A stretch of DNA of 5,660 nucleotides from Syntrophaceae bacterium UBA5744 (GCA_002419215.1 DIFQ01000093.1:1-5660); one strand, 5' to 3'. Shown: positions 1-5,660, counted from the first letter of the stretch. Notes: generated by a model from the sequence alone, not told the origin. Numbers and translations: made by a program.

Positions 1-220
1 CCGGCTGCTGCGCCGCCTGCGGAGCGGGGGCCTGTGCCGCTGCTGCGGGGTCGAAACCGGTCTGTTTCACCGCCCAGCTGTGACACTCATACTCGTCCTT
101 CTTCTGTTGTTCGGCCGATTGGCCTTTCTGCGGGAACACATACTGCTGCTGCGCTGCGGCCTGACCTGCCACCGTGACCAGAAACATCGCCGAAATCAGG
201 ATACTCAACACGATTCTCAT
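1..220 (-). CDS. Exported glycine-zipper-family-like protein, N-terminal part only
   Basis: The frame starts at the ATG at 218-220 and runs off the left edge with 73 codons and no stop, so only the N-terminus is visible. A strong Shine-Dalgarno (AAGGAGGG on the minus strand, 226-233) sits five bases upstream and fixes the start. Residues 1-23 form a Sec signal peptide: MRIVLSILIS, a hydrophobic core, and an AAA-Q cleavage site. The mature protein opens with QQQYVFPQKGQSAEQQKKDE, then YECHSWAVKQTGFDP (residues 44-58), then an Ala/Gln/Pro-rich linker (59-73). From memory, this KGQSxEQQxxDExxCxxWAVxQTGxDP pattern occurs at the N-terminus of exported proteins that later carry a Gly-zipper membrane segment. 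That segment would lie outside the window and cannot be confirmed. It is probably periplasmic or outer-membrane associated; function unknown. The gap of 187 bp and the inverted repeats behind the phospholipase gene suggest its own promoter. Confidence 0.72.
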   Translation of the reverse strand, partial: MRIVLSILISAMFLVTVAGQAAAQQQYVFPQKGQSAEQQKKDEYECHSWAVKQTGFDPAAAAQAPAPQAAQQP

Positions 221-315
221 CTTCACCCTCCTTCACCATGCACATGTTGTTAGCTCTCTGCAGATAAAGATCCTCGCATCAAGGTGCCAGGAATTTGGAA
301 GCCTGAGGAACAGGT

Positions 316-336
316 TTATCTGTTATCATTTATCAT
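316..336. repeat. Three tandem 7-bp repeats upstream of the glycine-zipper-like gene
   Basis: On the plus strand TTATCTG (316-322), TTATCAT (323-329) and TTATCAT (330-336) follow each other without gaps; on the coding strand this reads ATGATAA, ATGATAA, CAGATAA. The stretch is AT-rich in an otherwise GC-rich window and lies about 100 bases before the start at 220. It could be a protein-binding site or part of a promoter region, or chance low complexity. Confidence 0.35.
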
Positions 337-342
337 TCTTGG

Positions 343-391
343 TTACCCCGCAGCAACGTTCGACCGGCTCACGTCAGGCGCTGCGGGGTAA
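343..391. repeat. Perfect 12-bp inverted repeat with 25-nt loop
   Basis: TTACCCCGCAGC (343-354) is exactly complementary to GCTGCGGGGTAA (380-391), with 25 bases between. It lies 17 bp past the stop codon of the phospholipase gene, in the gap before the next gene. RNA from either strand would fold into a stable stem, but neither side has a T-run, so it is not a standard intrinsic terminator. It may be a transcript 3'-end stabiliser, a factor-dependent terminator element or a dispersed palindromic repeat. Confidence 0.6.
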
Positions 392-401
392 GCGCGTGCA
401 A

Positions 402-437
402 TCGTTTTCAACGAGGGGCCTCCTTCGAAGAGGCCCC
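402..437 (-). repeat. Two adjacent small hairpins spanning the phospholipase stop codon
   Basis: GGGGCCTC (415-422) pairs with GAGGCCCC (430-437) around a 7-base spacer, inside the last codons of the phospholipase gene. Directly next to it TCGTT (402-406) pairs with AACGA (410-414) around three bases and includes the stop codon at 408-410. With the repeat at 343-391 this makes three possible hairpins in 95 bp at the 3' end of the transcript. None is followed by a T-run. The 8-bp GC-rich stem could form by chance in this GC-rich coding sequence. Confidence 0.45.
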
Positions 438-1820
438 GCTGTCCAAATTCTTCAGAAACTTCCGGAAGCCATCGGATTCGACCAGCAGTTTTCGGGCTGC
501 GGCCTTCAGCCTGTCGACCTCCTCACCGGACAGACGAAACGCCGTAGGCAATTTTCCCAGGTAGTCCGCCTCCGCCTTGTCCTCGAGATTTTCGAAGCGG
601 ACGTCCGCCAGGTAAAATTCGATGTCGCCGCAGGAGCCCGGCTCCGTGGAGACCTGCCCCGGGGGGCAGCGGCCTGTGCGGATATCTTGAGCCCACCGGT
701 CGAAGCTCTCCTGCAGAATGGCCATGGTCTCGCGGTTGTACCGGACGATGGCAATGGTGGAATAGCTCGAGAGCATGGCGGAAAACGGGGGGATCCACTC
801 GATCCTGTCCCACTCGGGCTCGGCTTTCGTTTCGGCATTGACGACGACAAAGACCACCTTGCGGACTTTCTCCCTGCCGGAGAATTTCAAGGTCGTCCAG
901 GCGCTGCCCGCCGACTCGATGGACTCCTCGATGGCCCTCAGGCCGAGATTGTCGGCAACGCCCCCGTCGATGAGATGGAAGTATTTCTTCTTCTCCGAAT
1001 CCATCACACTCGACAGGGTCTCCCTCATGGCACGCACCCGATAACTCTGACTCGGCTCCTGAATAAAGGGAGGCATCACGAAGCCGCAGCGGCCCGCATA
1101 ATTTTTCAGCGTCAGCGGTGTGAGCAGGCCCGGCACGGCCGATGAGGCGGCGCAGGCCCTTGCCACGGAAAATCTCGACAGATCGGAGCATATGGCGTTG
1201 AATACAGTCTGGTGGAACGTGAACCGCGCGCCAAGGGACATGTCCGTCGCATTGATGAGGACCATGGGCCCCTTGCGCTCGAGCATGTGCCCGAAGGTCT
1301 TCCTGTCAAACACGTTTTCGTCGTAGTACTCGGCGGCCAGGTCGCTGCGGTCGAACAGCGGCGACGAAAGCCGAAACCAGTTGACCGGGTTCAGGAAGAC
1401 ACTCGAGGAGAGCGCCGACTGAATGTCTTTTTTCAGAAATCGTTGCTCGAAATCCTCGAAGATGCGGTCCCCGAAGAGCCCGAAATAGGCCGCCGTGAAA
1501 CTCCCGCCGGAAACACCCGAGATGATGTCCGCCTCGTCCGAGAGCCTTCGTTTCTTGCCGCCCAGGGCGATCTCCGTCGCCTTCAGTTCCTCGAGGACGC
1601 CGTATGAAAAGGCAGCCGCCCTTGTCCCGCCCCCGGAGAAGGTCAGGATCAGGAGCAGTTCCTCCGCATTGCCCACGGGCCCCATGTTCTGGGCGATGTA
1701 CCCATATTCGGGATTGTGCTTTTCCAGGGGCGCGTTCACCGGGTAGTGGCCGAAGTGGCTGCAGCCGGTCGCCAGAATCATGACGAGCAGCAGCGCGACA
1801 CGTTCGATGATTTTTTTCAT
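408..1820 (-). CDS. Patatin-like phospholipase, predicted lipoprotein
   Basis: A 470-residue protein of the patatin/RssA-type serine acyl hydrolase family, expected to cleave acyl esters of (phospho)lipids by a Ser-Asp dyad. The oxyanion-hole motif GGGTRA is at residues 63-68, the nucleophile elbow GVSGGS at 102-107 (Ser104), and the catalytic DGG at 285-287 (Asp285); the usual ASSAVPG stretch is at 225-231. All key residues are present. The N-terminus (MKKIIERVALLLVMILATGC) is a lipoprotein signal with lipobox LATGC, so Cys20 would be lipidated and the enzyme tethered to a membrane on the periplasmic side. An in-frame ATG 15 bases upstream (1833-1835) adds five residues, but lacks a ribosome site and spoils the signal peptide. 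The start at 1818-1820 has GAGGTG at 1825-1830. The gene follows the FadL-type gene by 40 bp with no terminator between them, so co-transcription is likely. Substrate, and inner or outer membrane location, cannot be read from the sequence. Confidence 0.93.
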   Translation of the reverse strand: MKKIIERVALLLVMILATGCSHFGHYPVNAPLEKHNPEYGYIAQNMGPVGNAEELLLILTFSGGGTRAAAFSYGVLEELKATEIALGGKKRRLSDEADIISGVSGGSFTAAYFGLFGDRIFEDFEQRFLKKDIQSALSSSVFLNPVNWFRLSSPLFDRSDLAAEYYDENVFDRKTFGHMLERKGPMVLINATDMSLGARFTFHQTVFNAICSDLSRFSVARACAASSAVPGLLTPLTLKNYAGRCGFVMPPFIQEPSQSYRVRAMRETLSSVMDSEKKKYFHLIDGGVADNLGLRAIEESIESAGSAWTTLKFSGREKVRKVVFVVVNAETKAEPEWDRIEWIPPFSAMLSSYSTIAIVRYNRETMAILQESFDRWAQDIRTGRCPPGQVSTEPGSCGDIEFYLADVRFENLEDKAEADYLGKLPTAFRLSGEEVDRLKAAARKLLVESDGFRKFLKNLDSGASSKEAPR

Positions 1821-1824
1821 GAGA

Positions 1825-1830
1825 CACCTC
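1825..1830 (-). promoter_or_regulatory. Ribosome binding site deciding the phospholipase start
   Basis: GAGGTG on the minus strand, four bases before the ATG at 1818-1820. The competing in-frame ATG at 1833-1835 has only GGTCGGTTCCGCTTTCGG before it, without a purine-rich site. This supports the shorter protein beginning MKKIIERV, which has a standard lipoprotein signal. Confidence 0.7.
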
Positions 1831-1860
1831 GACATCCGAAAGCGGAACCGACCATCTTGC

Positions 1861-3141
1861 TCAGTATTTCCAACTCAGGTTGAGCGCGAAGAAGCTGAGG
1901 CTCGAGCTGCTGTAGTCGCCCGCCACCCTCCCGGCCAGCGGACCGCGCTCCTGGTTGACGGACATGTCGCCCAGCCACGCGAACTCGTAGGCCACACCCA
2001 GCGTAAGACTCGGGGTGACGGCGTACTGGGCACCCAGGGCCAACTTCCAGGACTCTCCCATGGGGAGAACAACGCTGCGCTTGTCGTCGTCCACGGCGGA
2101 GCTGTCGTAGGCAATGCCGCAGGAGAACGTCCATGCCGGTGAGTGCCGATACTGGGCACCCAGGGCCACGTGCCACGTGTCGTTGTAGTCATTGCTGACG
2201 GTCAGGCTCGTGGGATTGCCCGAGTGGATCCCCACATCGACCTGGCCGAACCTCGACCAATTCTGCCAGCCCACGTTGCCCATGACGGCCCATTTTGGAT
2301 TGATTTCATGATAGGCGCTGAGCATAACCATCTGGGGAACGGTCATGCTCAGGTCCATGTCGCTCGTTGTGAGTCCCCGGCTTGTGAGCAGGGTCTGCAG
2401 CACGGGTCCCAGGCCGTTGAATTCGGGCACGGCACTGAAATCGAGCTTGACCTCCGAGAGGTAGGTAAGCCCGAAGCGCGTCCCCGGCATCGGCTCCACC
2501 AGGATCCCTAGATTTGCGCCGTAACCCCACCGGTTGTCATCGTACTTGAGCTGGCCGTCGGGCCGGGCTTCGCCTGCGTTGTTGATGGCGATCTCGCTGT
2601 CTATGTACCCGTACATCATGTTGAGGCCCGCGCCGACGGAGAGCCAGTTGTTCAGCCGGTAGCTCACTGCCGGCGAGAGCGTCAGCCCCATGAGCGCCGA
2701 CTTCTTGACGTAGTAGCGACCCACCCAGTTGTCGTCATAGTTCTCGGCCAGGCCGAAATAGGAAAGGACGCCGAAGCCCAAGCTCCAGTCCTGGTTCAGC
2801 TTCTGGACGATGAAGGCGCTCCCCCCGGGTATCCAGCCCACGGCAACGCCACCATCGCCCCCGGATACCGTCGTTGCCGAGTTGGGGCTGAACTCCACGT
2901 TGCCGTACAGGGCCTGCAGGCCGCCCAGCACCTGGGATTTCTCGAGACGGCTCATCCCGGCCGGGTTGGTGAACACCGTCGAGGCGTCCTGCGCGCGGGC
3001 GGCATAGCCTGCCGCTGCCAGCCCCACGTCGGGCGAGCCGAACTCGTAGAGCATGATCCCGCCGGCCCAGGCGGACCCGCCGGTGCAAACGGCCGCAAGA
3101 ACCAGGGAGCAAAGTAAACCGTGCAATCCTGAGCGCTTCAT
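1861..3141 (-). CDS. OmpP1/FadL family outer-membrane transporter
   Basis: A 426-residue predicted outer-membrane beta-barrel of the OmpP1/FadL/TodX family, which lets long-chain fatty acids or other hydrophobic compounds across the outer membrane. Residues 1-26 are a Sec signal peptide ending SAWA, giving a mature start at Gly27. The family N-terminal plug region follows: G-x-x-LYEFGSPDVGLAAAGYAA, then ARAQDAST, then the hallmark NPAGM at 59-63. The rest is rich in alternating aromatic and polar strands, and the protein ends in a strand closing with SWKY, an aromatic C-terminus as expected for barrel assembly. Length is close to E. coli FadL (about 446 residues with signal). Start: ATG at 3139-3141 with AAGGAGGG at 3148-3155, six bases upstream. 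The patatin-like lipoprotein gene follows 40 bp downstream, suggesting linked lipid hydrolysis and transport. Family assignment is firm; the substrate could be fatty acids, alkanes or aromatics, so I give no symbol. Confidence 0.93.
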   Translation of the reverse strand: MKRSGLHGLLCSLVLAAVCTGGSAWAGGIMLYEFGSPDVGLAAAGYAARAQDASTVFTNPAGMSRLEKSQVLGGLQALYGNVEFSPNSATTVSGGDGGVAVGWIPGGSAFIVQKLNQDWSLGFGVLSYFGLAENYDDNWVGRYYVKKSALMGLTLSPAVSYRLNNWLSVGAGLNMMYGYIDSEIAINNAGEARPDGQLKYDDNRWGYGANLGILVEPMPGTRFGLTYLSEVKLDFSAVPEFNGLGPVLQTLLTSRGLTTSDMDLSMTVPQMVMLSAYHEINPKWAVMGNVGWQNWSRFGQVDVGIHSGNPTSLTVSNDYNDTWHVALGAQYRHSPAWTFSCGIAYDSSAVDDDKRSVVLPMGESWKLALGAQYAVTPSLTLGVAYEFAWLGDMSVNQERGPLAGRVAGDYSSSSLSFFALNLSWKY

Positions 3142-3180
3142 CGGGAACCCTCCTTCATCGCGGTTCGATTCTTAGAGATC

Positions 3181-3224
3181 CCGCCGGCCCATTGCTCAAT
3201 GGGCCGGCGGTCTGAGCTTTTTTT
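3181..3224 (+). terminator. Strong GC-rich hairpin with T-run on the plus-strand side
   Basis: CCGCCGGCCCATTG (3181-3194) is a perfect complement of CAATGGGCCGGCGG (3197-3210), giving about 13 pairs with a GCTC loop. On the plus strand it is followed, after seven bases, by seven T (3218-3224). It begins 18 bp past the stop of the small helical-protein gene (3229-3231), and the FadL-type start lies about 40 bp further. Read in the direction of the genes (minus), the stem has the A-run before it and only GATCTCT after it, so termination would be weak. Read on the plus strand it looks more like an intrinsic terminator, though the T-run is set back. It may work partly in both directions, or protect the 3' end of the upstream transcript. 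Confidence 0.6.
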
Positions 3225-3228
3225 GAAT

Positions 3229-3702
3229 CTACTTCACCAGGGGGATCACCTTCGCCAGTTCATAGCTCACCACCGCGAAGATCTTGTTTTCCAACTGGTA
3301 GTAGCGGGCCGTTTTCTTGTCCGACAGGACCTTGCGGAACTTCGGAAGATAGTCCTTCCGGAGCTTCAGCCGGTCATTCTCAAGCCCGATCATATCGTCG
3401 GTCAGCTTCTTCGCCGTCGCATCGGTCATGGATTGGTAATGGTTCGCGTAGTCCTCGATGAGCTTCCTGCTGCGCTCCACGACCTTGCCAAGGTCCTTCT
3501 GGTAGCCTTCGTAAACGGGCCAGAACGCCTTCGCCTCCGACTCTGTGAGCTCCATGTTCTCCGCGATGAAAAGCTTCTTGTCGGCCTGGATTTTCTCCCG
3601 CACGAGTTGGTTGGTGTCCGCGGCTTTGTCCTGAGCGCAGACAGGAACGATAAACAGGATCAGGGCGCAAAACACGACGACAACGGACAATACCCTCTTC
3701 AT
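3229..3702 (-). CDS. Small exported helical protein, LTXXQ/Spy-like
   Basis: A 157-residue protein with a signal peptide at 1-23 (hydrophobic core VLSVVVVFCALILFIV, cleavage VCA-Q) and a highly charged, probably all-helical mature part of about 134 residues without cysteine. It carries LTESEAKAFWPVYEGYQ at 52-68 and a second segment, LSDKKTARYYQLENKI, at 126-141. This two-part layout recalls the LTXXQ motifs of Spy/CpxP-type periplasmic proteins, although the glutamine of the motif is not kept, so the link is by resemblance only. Spy and CpxP act in envelope stress as a chaperone and a regulator; a similar role is a guess. Start: ATG at 3700-3702 with AAAGGAGG upstream (core at 3710-3714, seven-base spacing). 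It lies 56 bp behind the unknown exported protein gene and is followed by a large hairpin before the FadL-type gene. Confidence 0.85.
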   Translation of the reverse strand: MKRVLSVVVVFCALILFIVPVCAQDKAADTNQLVREKIQADKKLFIAENMELTESEAKAFWPVYEGYQKDLGKVVERSRKLIEDYANHYQSMTDATAKKLTDDMIGLENDRLKLRKDYLPKFRKVLSDKKTARYYQLENKIFAVVSYELAKVIPLVK

Positions 3703-3758
3703 TCTACTTCCTCCTTTTGCATGTATTTTATTGGATGGATCTATCCGATCCTGACTCT

Positions 3759-4220
3759 CTATCGAGCCCTCACGAACTCGATCTCGAAGGTCTGCCTCTG
3801 CACCGCCTGGAAATAAGTTCCCATGAGCCGGTCCGATACCGGATCGTACTGCAGGGTATAGGTCGATCCCGGGTAATTGACGTCGCGCAATTCGACAAAC
3901 AGGGTTATCCTACCGTCCTTTCGGCCCGCTTCCGCACGGAAGACCTTGATCGGCCGCGGATTGTAGTAGGCCGCCGTGAGGCTCCCGTCCTTCTTGATGT
4001 TCCGCAATTCGAGGACGTACCCGCCATCCGGCCGGACCCAACGCCCTTCGAGGCGCTTGAAATCGGTCTGCGCAGGCGCTGTCTTCCCGATATCCGCAGC
4101 CCCGGTAGTTGCCGCATCGGCAACGTCTCCCGAGGATCCCACCAAGAAAAGGAATGCGTAAAGCAGGGCTGCAATGAACGCGGCGGACAGACACCGACTC
4201 CTGCCGGATTTGCGCATCAC
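3759..4220 (-). CDS. Small exported protein of unknown function
   Basis: I do not recognise a named family. The 153-residue protein has an N-terminal signal or anchor (positive MMRKSGRSR, hydrophobic 13-28, likely cleavage near Ala36-Ala37), then a short linker rich in Ala and Thr. The mature domain (about 54-153) starts with LEGRWVRPDGGYVLEL (57-72) and looks mostly beta: short strands alternate with turns such as KKDGS, GRKDGR, NYPGST and DPVSDR, ending FEIEFVRAR. This suggests a small beta-sandwich or lipocalin-like barrel, an inference from the pattern. The mature part has no cysteine. The first codon is taken as GTG (4218-4220) because GGAG at 4228-4231 is seven bases away; the next codon, ATG (4215-4217), is ten bases away and equally possible. 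The gene starts 19 bp past the maturase stop, so the two are probably co-transcribed. Confidence 0.82.
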   Translation of the reverse strand: MMRKSGRSRCLSAAFIAALLYAFLFLVGSSGDVADAATTGAADIGKTAPAQTDFKRLEGRWVRPDGGYVLELRNIKKDGSLTAAYYNPRPIKVFRAEAGRKDGRITLFVELRDVNYPGSTYTLQYDPVSDRLMGTYFQAVQRQTFEIEFVRAR

Positions 4221-4239
4221 TCGTTTGCTCCTTTCGGGA

Positions 4240-5544
4240 TCAACTGAGACTTTTCGTACCGCCCGCAGCCCCCTTCGTGATGACCAGGGGCCCCTTCAGC
4301 ACCTTCATCACAAGGCTCACGGGCTGCCCGTGTTCCAGAAGCTGGGCCATGACCCGCAGGTACTTGCGGATGTGGAGGAAATACTTCCTGTATCCCTCGC
4401 ACAGGTAGTGAAGACCCGGTTCCTCGTCGAACGTGGCCGCGAAGCGGTGCTTGGTGCACCCCCCCCGGCAGGCGGCCAGTACGTCGCACTCCCTGCAGCG
4501 GCGCGGCAGGGCCGTCTCCTTGGTGACGCCGAAGCCGGATTTCAGCGATCTTGCCGCCATGTCCTGCAGCGTCCCGGTCAGGATGTTGCCCAGCCGGTAT
4601 TGCGGGTACACGCAGTGGTCGCAGGCGTAGACGTCGCCGTTGTGCTCGATCACCAGCGACCGGCCGCACTGTTTCGCATGGACGCACACGGGCGACGGGT
4701 TGCCGATCCAGGCGTTCAGGGCCCACTCGAAGTTCATGACGAAGACCCTGCCCACGTCGTTGCGCACCCATTCCTCGAATACGGCGATGAGAAAGTCTCC
4801 GTAGTCTTCCGGCCGCACCGACCAATCCGTAACCTCCCCCTGCCCTTCCGGGCTGCCCAGCGCCGCGGGCGCTGCAAGCCGCAGGCCCTGGCCGGCACTC
4901 TGCGGATCTGGCATGCGCTCGACAATCGGGGTGAACTGGATGAACTCCACACCCGCACCCCTGAAAAACCGGTACACGTCCAGGGGCCTGGCCGCCGTCT
5001 CATGGGCCACGCAGGCCAGCACGTTGTACTCGACCTTGTGCTCCTGCAAAAGCCTCAGCCCGCGCATGACCTGTTCGAAGGTGCCCCTGCCCTTGCGGTC
5101 CTTCCGGTAGCGGTCGTGGATCTCCTGCGGGCCGTCGAGGCTGATCCCGACCATGAAGTTGTGACGCTTCAGGAACCGGCACCACTCGTCGTCGAGCAGC
5201 GTGCCGTTTGTCTGCAGCGAGTTGGTGATGGTCTTGCCCTTCGCGAAGGGCTTCTGCAGCTCCACCACCCGCTTGAAGAAATCGATCCCCAGCATCGTCG
5301 GCTCCCCGCCCTGCCAGACGAACTCGACCACCGGCGTGGGCTGCGAGGAGATGTAGCCTGCGATGAAGGCGCTGAGGACCTTGTCCGTCATCCGGTACTG
5401 CTCGCCAGCGGGGAACAGGGCCTGCTTCTCGAGATAGAAGCAGTACTCGCAGTTCAGGTTGCAGGCCGGGCCGATGGGTTTGGCCACAACGTGAATGCCC
5501 TGCAGGGCGTCATCTGATTGACTGATTGTGTCATTGGCATTCAT
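4240..5544 (-). CDS. Anaerobic sulfatase-maturating enzyme (radical SAM/SPASM)
   Basis: A 434-residue cytoplasmic radical SAM enzyme of the anSME type, which oxidises an active-site Cys or Ser of type I sulfatases to formylglycine using S-adenosylmethionine and three [4Fe-4S] clusters. The radical SAM CxxxCxxC motif is at Cys28, Cys32 and Cys35 (CNLNCEYC), QGGEPT at 78-83, LQTNGT at 110-115 and SLDGP at 135-139. The C-terminal SPASM domain has cysteines at 287, 293, 308, 350, 353, 359, 363 and 382, the number and spacing known from characterised anSMEs. The Asp directly after the third of these (Asp309) matches the proposed catalytic base. Start: the ATG at 5542-5544 is preferred, though no clear ribosome site precedes it. 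An in-frame TTG at 5593-5595 would add 17 residues that do not belong to the family core. No sulfatase gene is in the window, so the true substrate is open; related SPASM enzymes act on other peptides. Confidence 0.9.
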   Translation of the reverse strand: MNANDTISQSDDALQGIHVVAKPIGPACNLNCEYCFYLEKQALFPAGEQYRMTDKVLSAFIAGYISSQPTPVVEFVWQGGEPTMLGIDFFKRVVELQKPFAKGKTITNSLQTNGTLLDDEWCRFLKRHNFMVGISLDGPQEIHDRYRKDRKGRGTFEQVMRGLRLLQEHKVEYNVLACVAHETAARPLDVYRFFRGAGVEFIQFTPIVERMPDPQSAGQGLRLAAPAALGSPEGQGEVTDWSVRPEDYGDFLIAVFEEWVRNDVGRVFVMNFEWALNAWIGNPSPVCVHAKQCGRSLVIEHNGDVYACDHCVYPQYRLGNILTGTLQDMAARSLKSGFGVTKETALPRRCRECDVLAACRGGCTKHRFAATFDEEPGLHYLCEGYRKYFLHIRKYLRVMAQLLEHGQPVSLVMKVLKGPLVITKGAAGGTKSLS

Positions 5545-5576
5545 AGAAAATATTAGCGCTTTTTGACAATGACCAC

Positions 5577-5615
5577 CGGGGAGTATCGATCTCAAAATGG
5601 GAATAATACTCCCCG
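5577..5615. promoter_or_regulatory. 10-bp perfect dyad upstream of the maturase gene
   Basis: CGGGGAGTAT (5577-5586) is exactly complementary to ATACTCCCCG (5606-5615) with 19 bases between, starting 32 bp before the maturase ATG. The outer arm overlaps a minus-strand TATTAT (5603-5608) that could be a -10 box, but no good -35 is visible. The 8-bp palindrome GATTAATC (5615-5622) touches the outer edge. The dyad could be a repressor or activator site or a leader-RNA hairpin. It could also be the 3' hairpin of a gene beyond the right edge, although no T-run follows it on the minus strand. Confidence 0.4.
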
Positions 5616-5660
5616 ATTAATCACCGATATATTCTTTTCTGGCTCTTCTGACTTTTTAGT

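Noticed and set aside
276..289. Sigma-54-like TGGCAC...TGC on the minus strand upstream of the glycine-zipper-like gene
   Set aside because: The distance between the GG and GC elements is nine bases rather than the required ten, and the TTGC element is incomplete.
343..391. Integron attC-like site
   Set aside because: The imperfect-palindrome outline is suggestive, but the ends do not match RYYYAAC/GTTRRRY, the arms are a single perfect stem without the bulged bases of attC, and there is no cassette or integrase context.
174..1145. Open frame of 323 codons on the plus strand opposite the phospholipase gene
   Set aside because: It is antisense to the catalytic part of the patatin-like gene, crosses the intergenic repeats and the start of the neighbouring gene, and shows no family motif or ribosome site.
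1833..1835. Upstream ATG for the phospholipase gene
   Set aside because: It has no ribosome site and adds MSRCL before an otherwise standard lipoprotein signal; the ATG at 1818-1820 fits better.
3199..3816. Open frame of 205 codons on the plus strand over the small helical-protein gene
   Set aside because: It starts inside the terminator-like hairpin and runs antisense through a gene with a clear signal peptide and ribosome site.
4174..5517. Long open frame of 447 codons on the plus strand opposite the maturase gene
   Set aside because: It lies antisense to an unmistakable radical SAM/SPASM gene, and its translation is low-complexity (Arg, Leu, Val, Ala-rich) without recognisable motifs. 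Such frames are usual opposite GC-rich genes.
5564..5569. TTGTCA as a -35 box for the maturase gene
   Set aside because: At normal spacing the -10 would overlap the start codon, which is incompatible with the preferred translation start unless the gene is leaderless or starts further in.

Overview
The window is a GC-rich (roughly 60% by eye) bacterial segment. All supported genes lie on the minus strand, so transcription runs from the right edge to the left. The encoded proteins are Gram-negative envelope proteins (an OmpP1/FadL beta-barrel, a lipoprotein and several Sec-exported proteins) plus an oxygen-sensitive radical-SAM maturase. This mix suggests an anaerobic or facultative diderm, for example a Desulfobacterota (deltaproteobacterial) relative. 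That placement is inferred from gene content and composition only.

Layout in the direction of transcription: (1) an AT-richer leader at 5545-5660 with a perfect 10-bp dyad; (2) an anaerobic sulfatase-maturase-type radical SAM/SPASM protein at 4240-5544; (3) 19 bp later, a small exported protein of unknown function at 3759-4220; (4) 56 bp later, a small exported helical protein resembling the LTXXQ/Spy-like group at 3229-3702; (5) a strong GC-rich hairpin at 3181-3210 whose T-run lies on its plus-strand side; (6) an OmpP1/FadL-family outer-membrane transporter at 1861-3141; (7) 40 bp later, a patatin-like phospholipase lipoprotein at 408-1820; (8) a 187-bp intergenic stretch with stacked inverted repeats and a 7-bp tandem repeat; (9) the first 73 codons of an exported glycine-zipper-type protein cut off by the left edge (1-220).

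The FadL-type porin and the patatin-type lipoprotein probably form one transcription unit. A lipid-cleaving enzyme at the membrane and a channel for hydrophobic products would be complementary, for envelope lipid turnover or uptake of fatty acids. The maturase and the small exported protein behind it are closely spaced and probably co-transcribed. No sulfatase, and no Cys/Ser-x-Pro-x-Arg target motif, was seen in any protein of the window, so the maturase substrate must be elsewhere or of another kind. Whether the hairpin at 3181-3210 separates the two halves into different operons cannot be settled from sequence alone.

I do not see a clearly new defence or mobile system here. No RNA genes, CRISPR array, insertion sequence or integrase were recognised. 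The points worth a second look are the orphan maturase with its unknown neighbour, the FadL/phospholipase pair, and several inverted repeats at gene boundaries.
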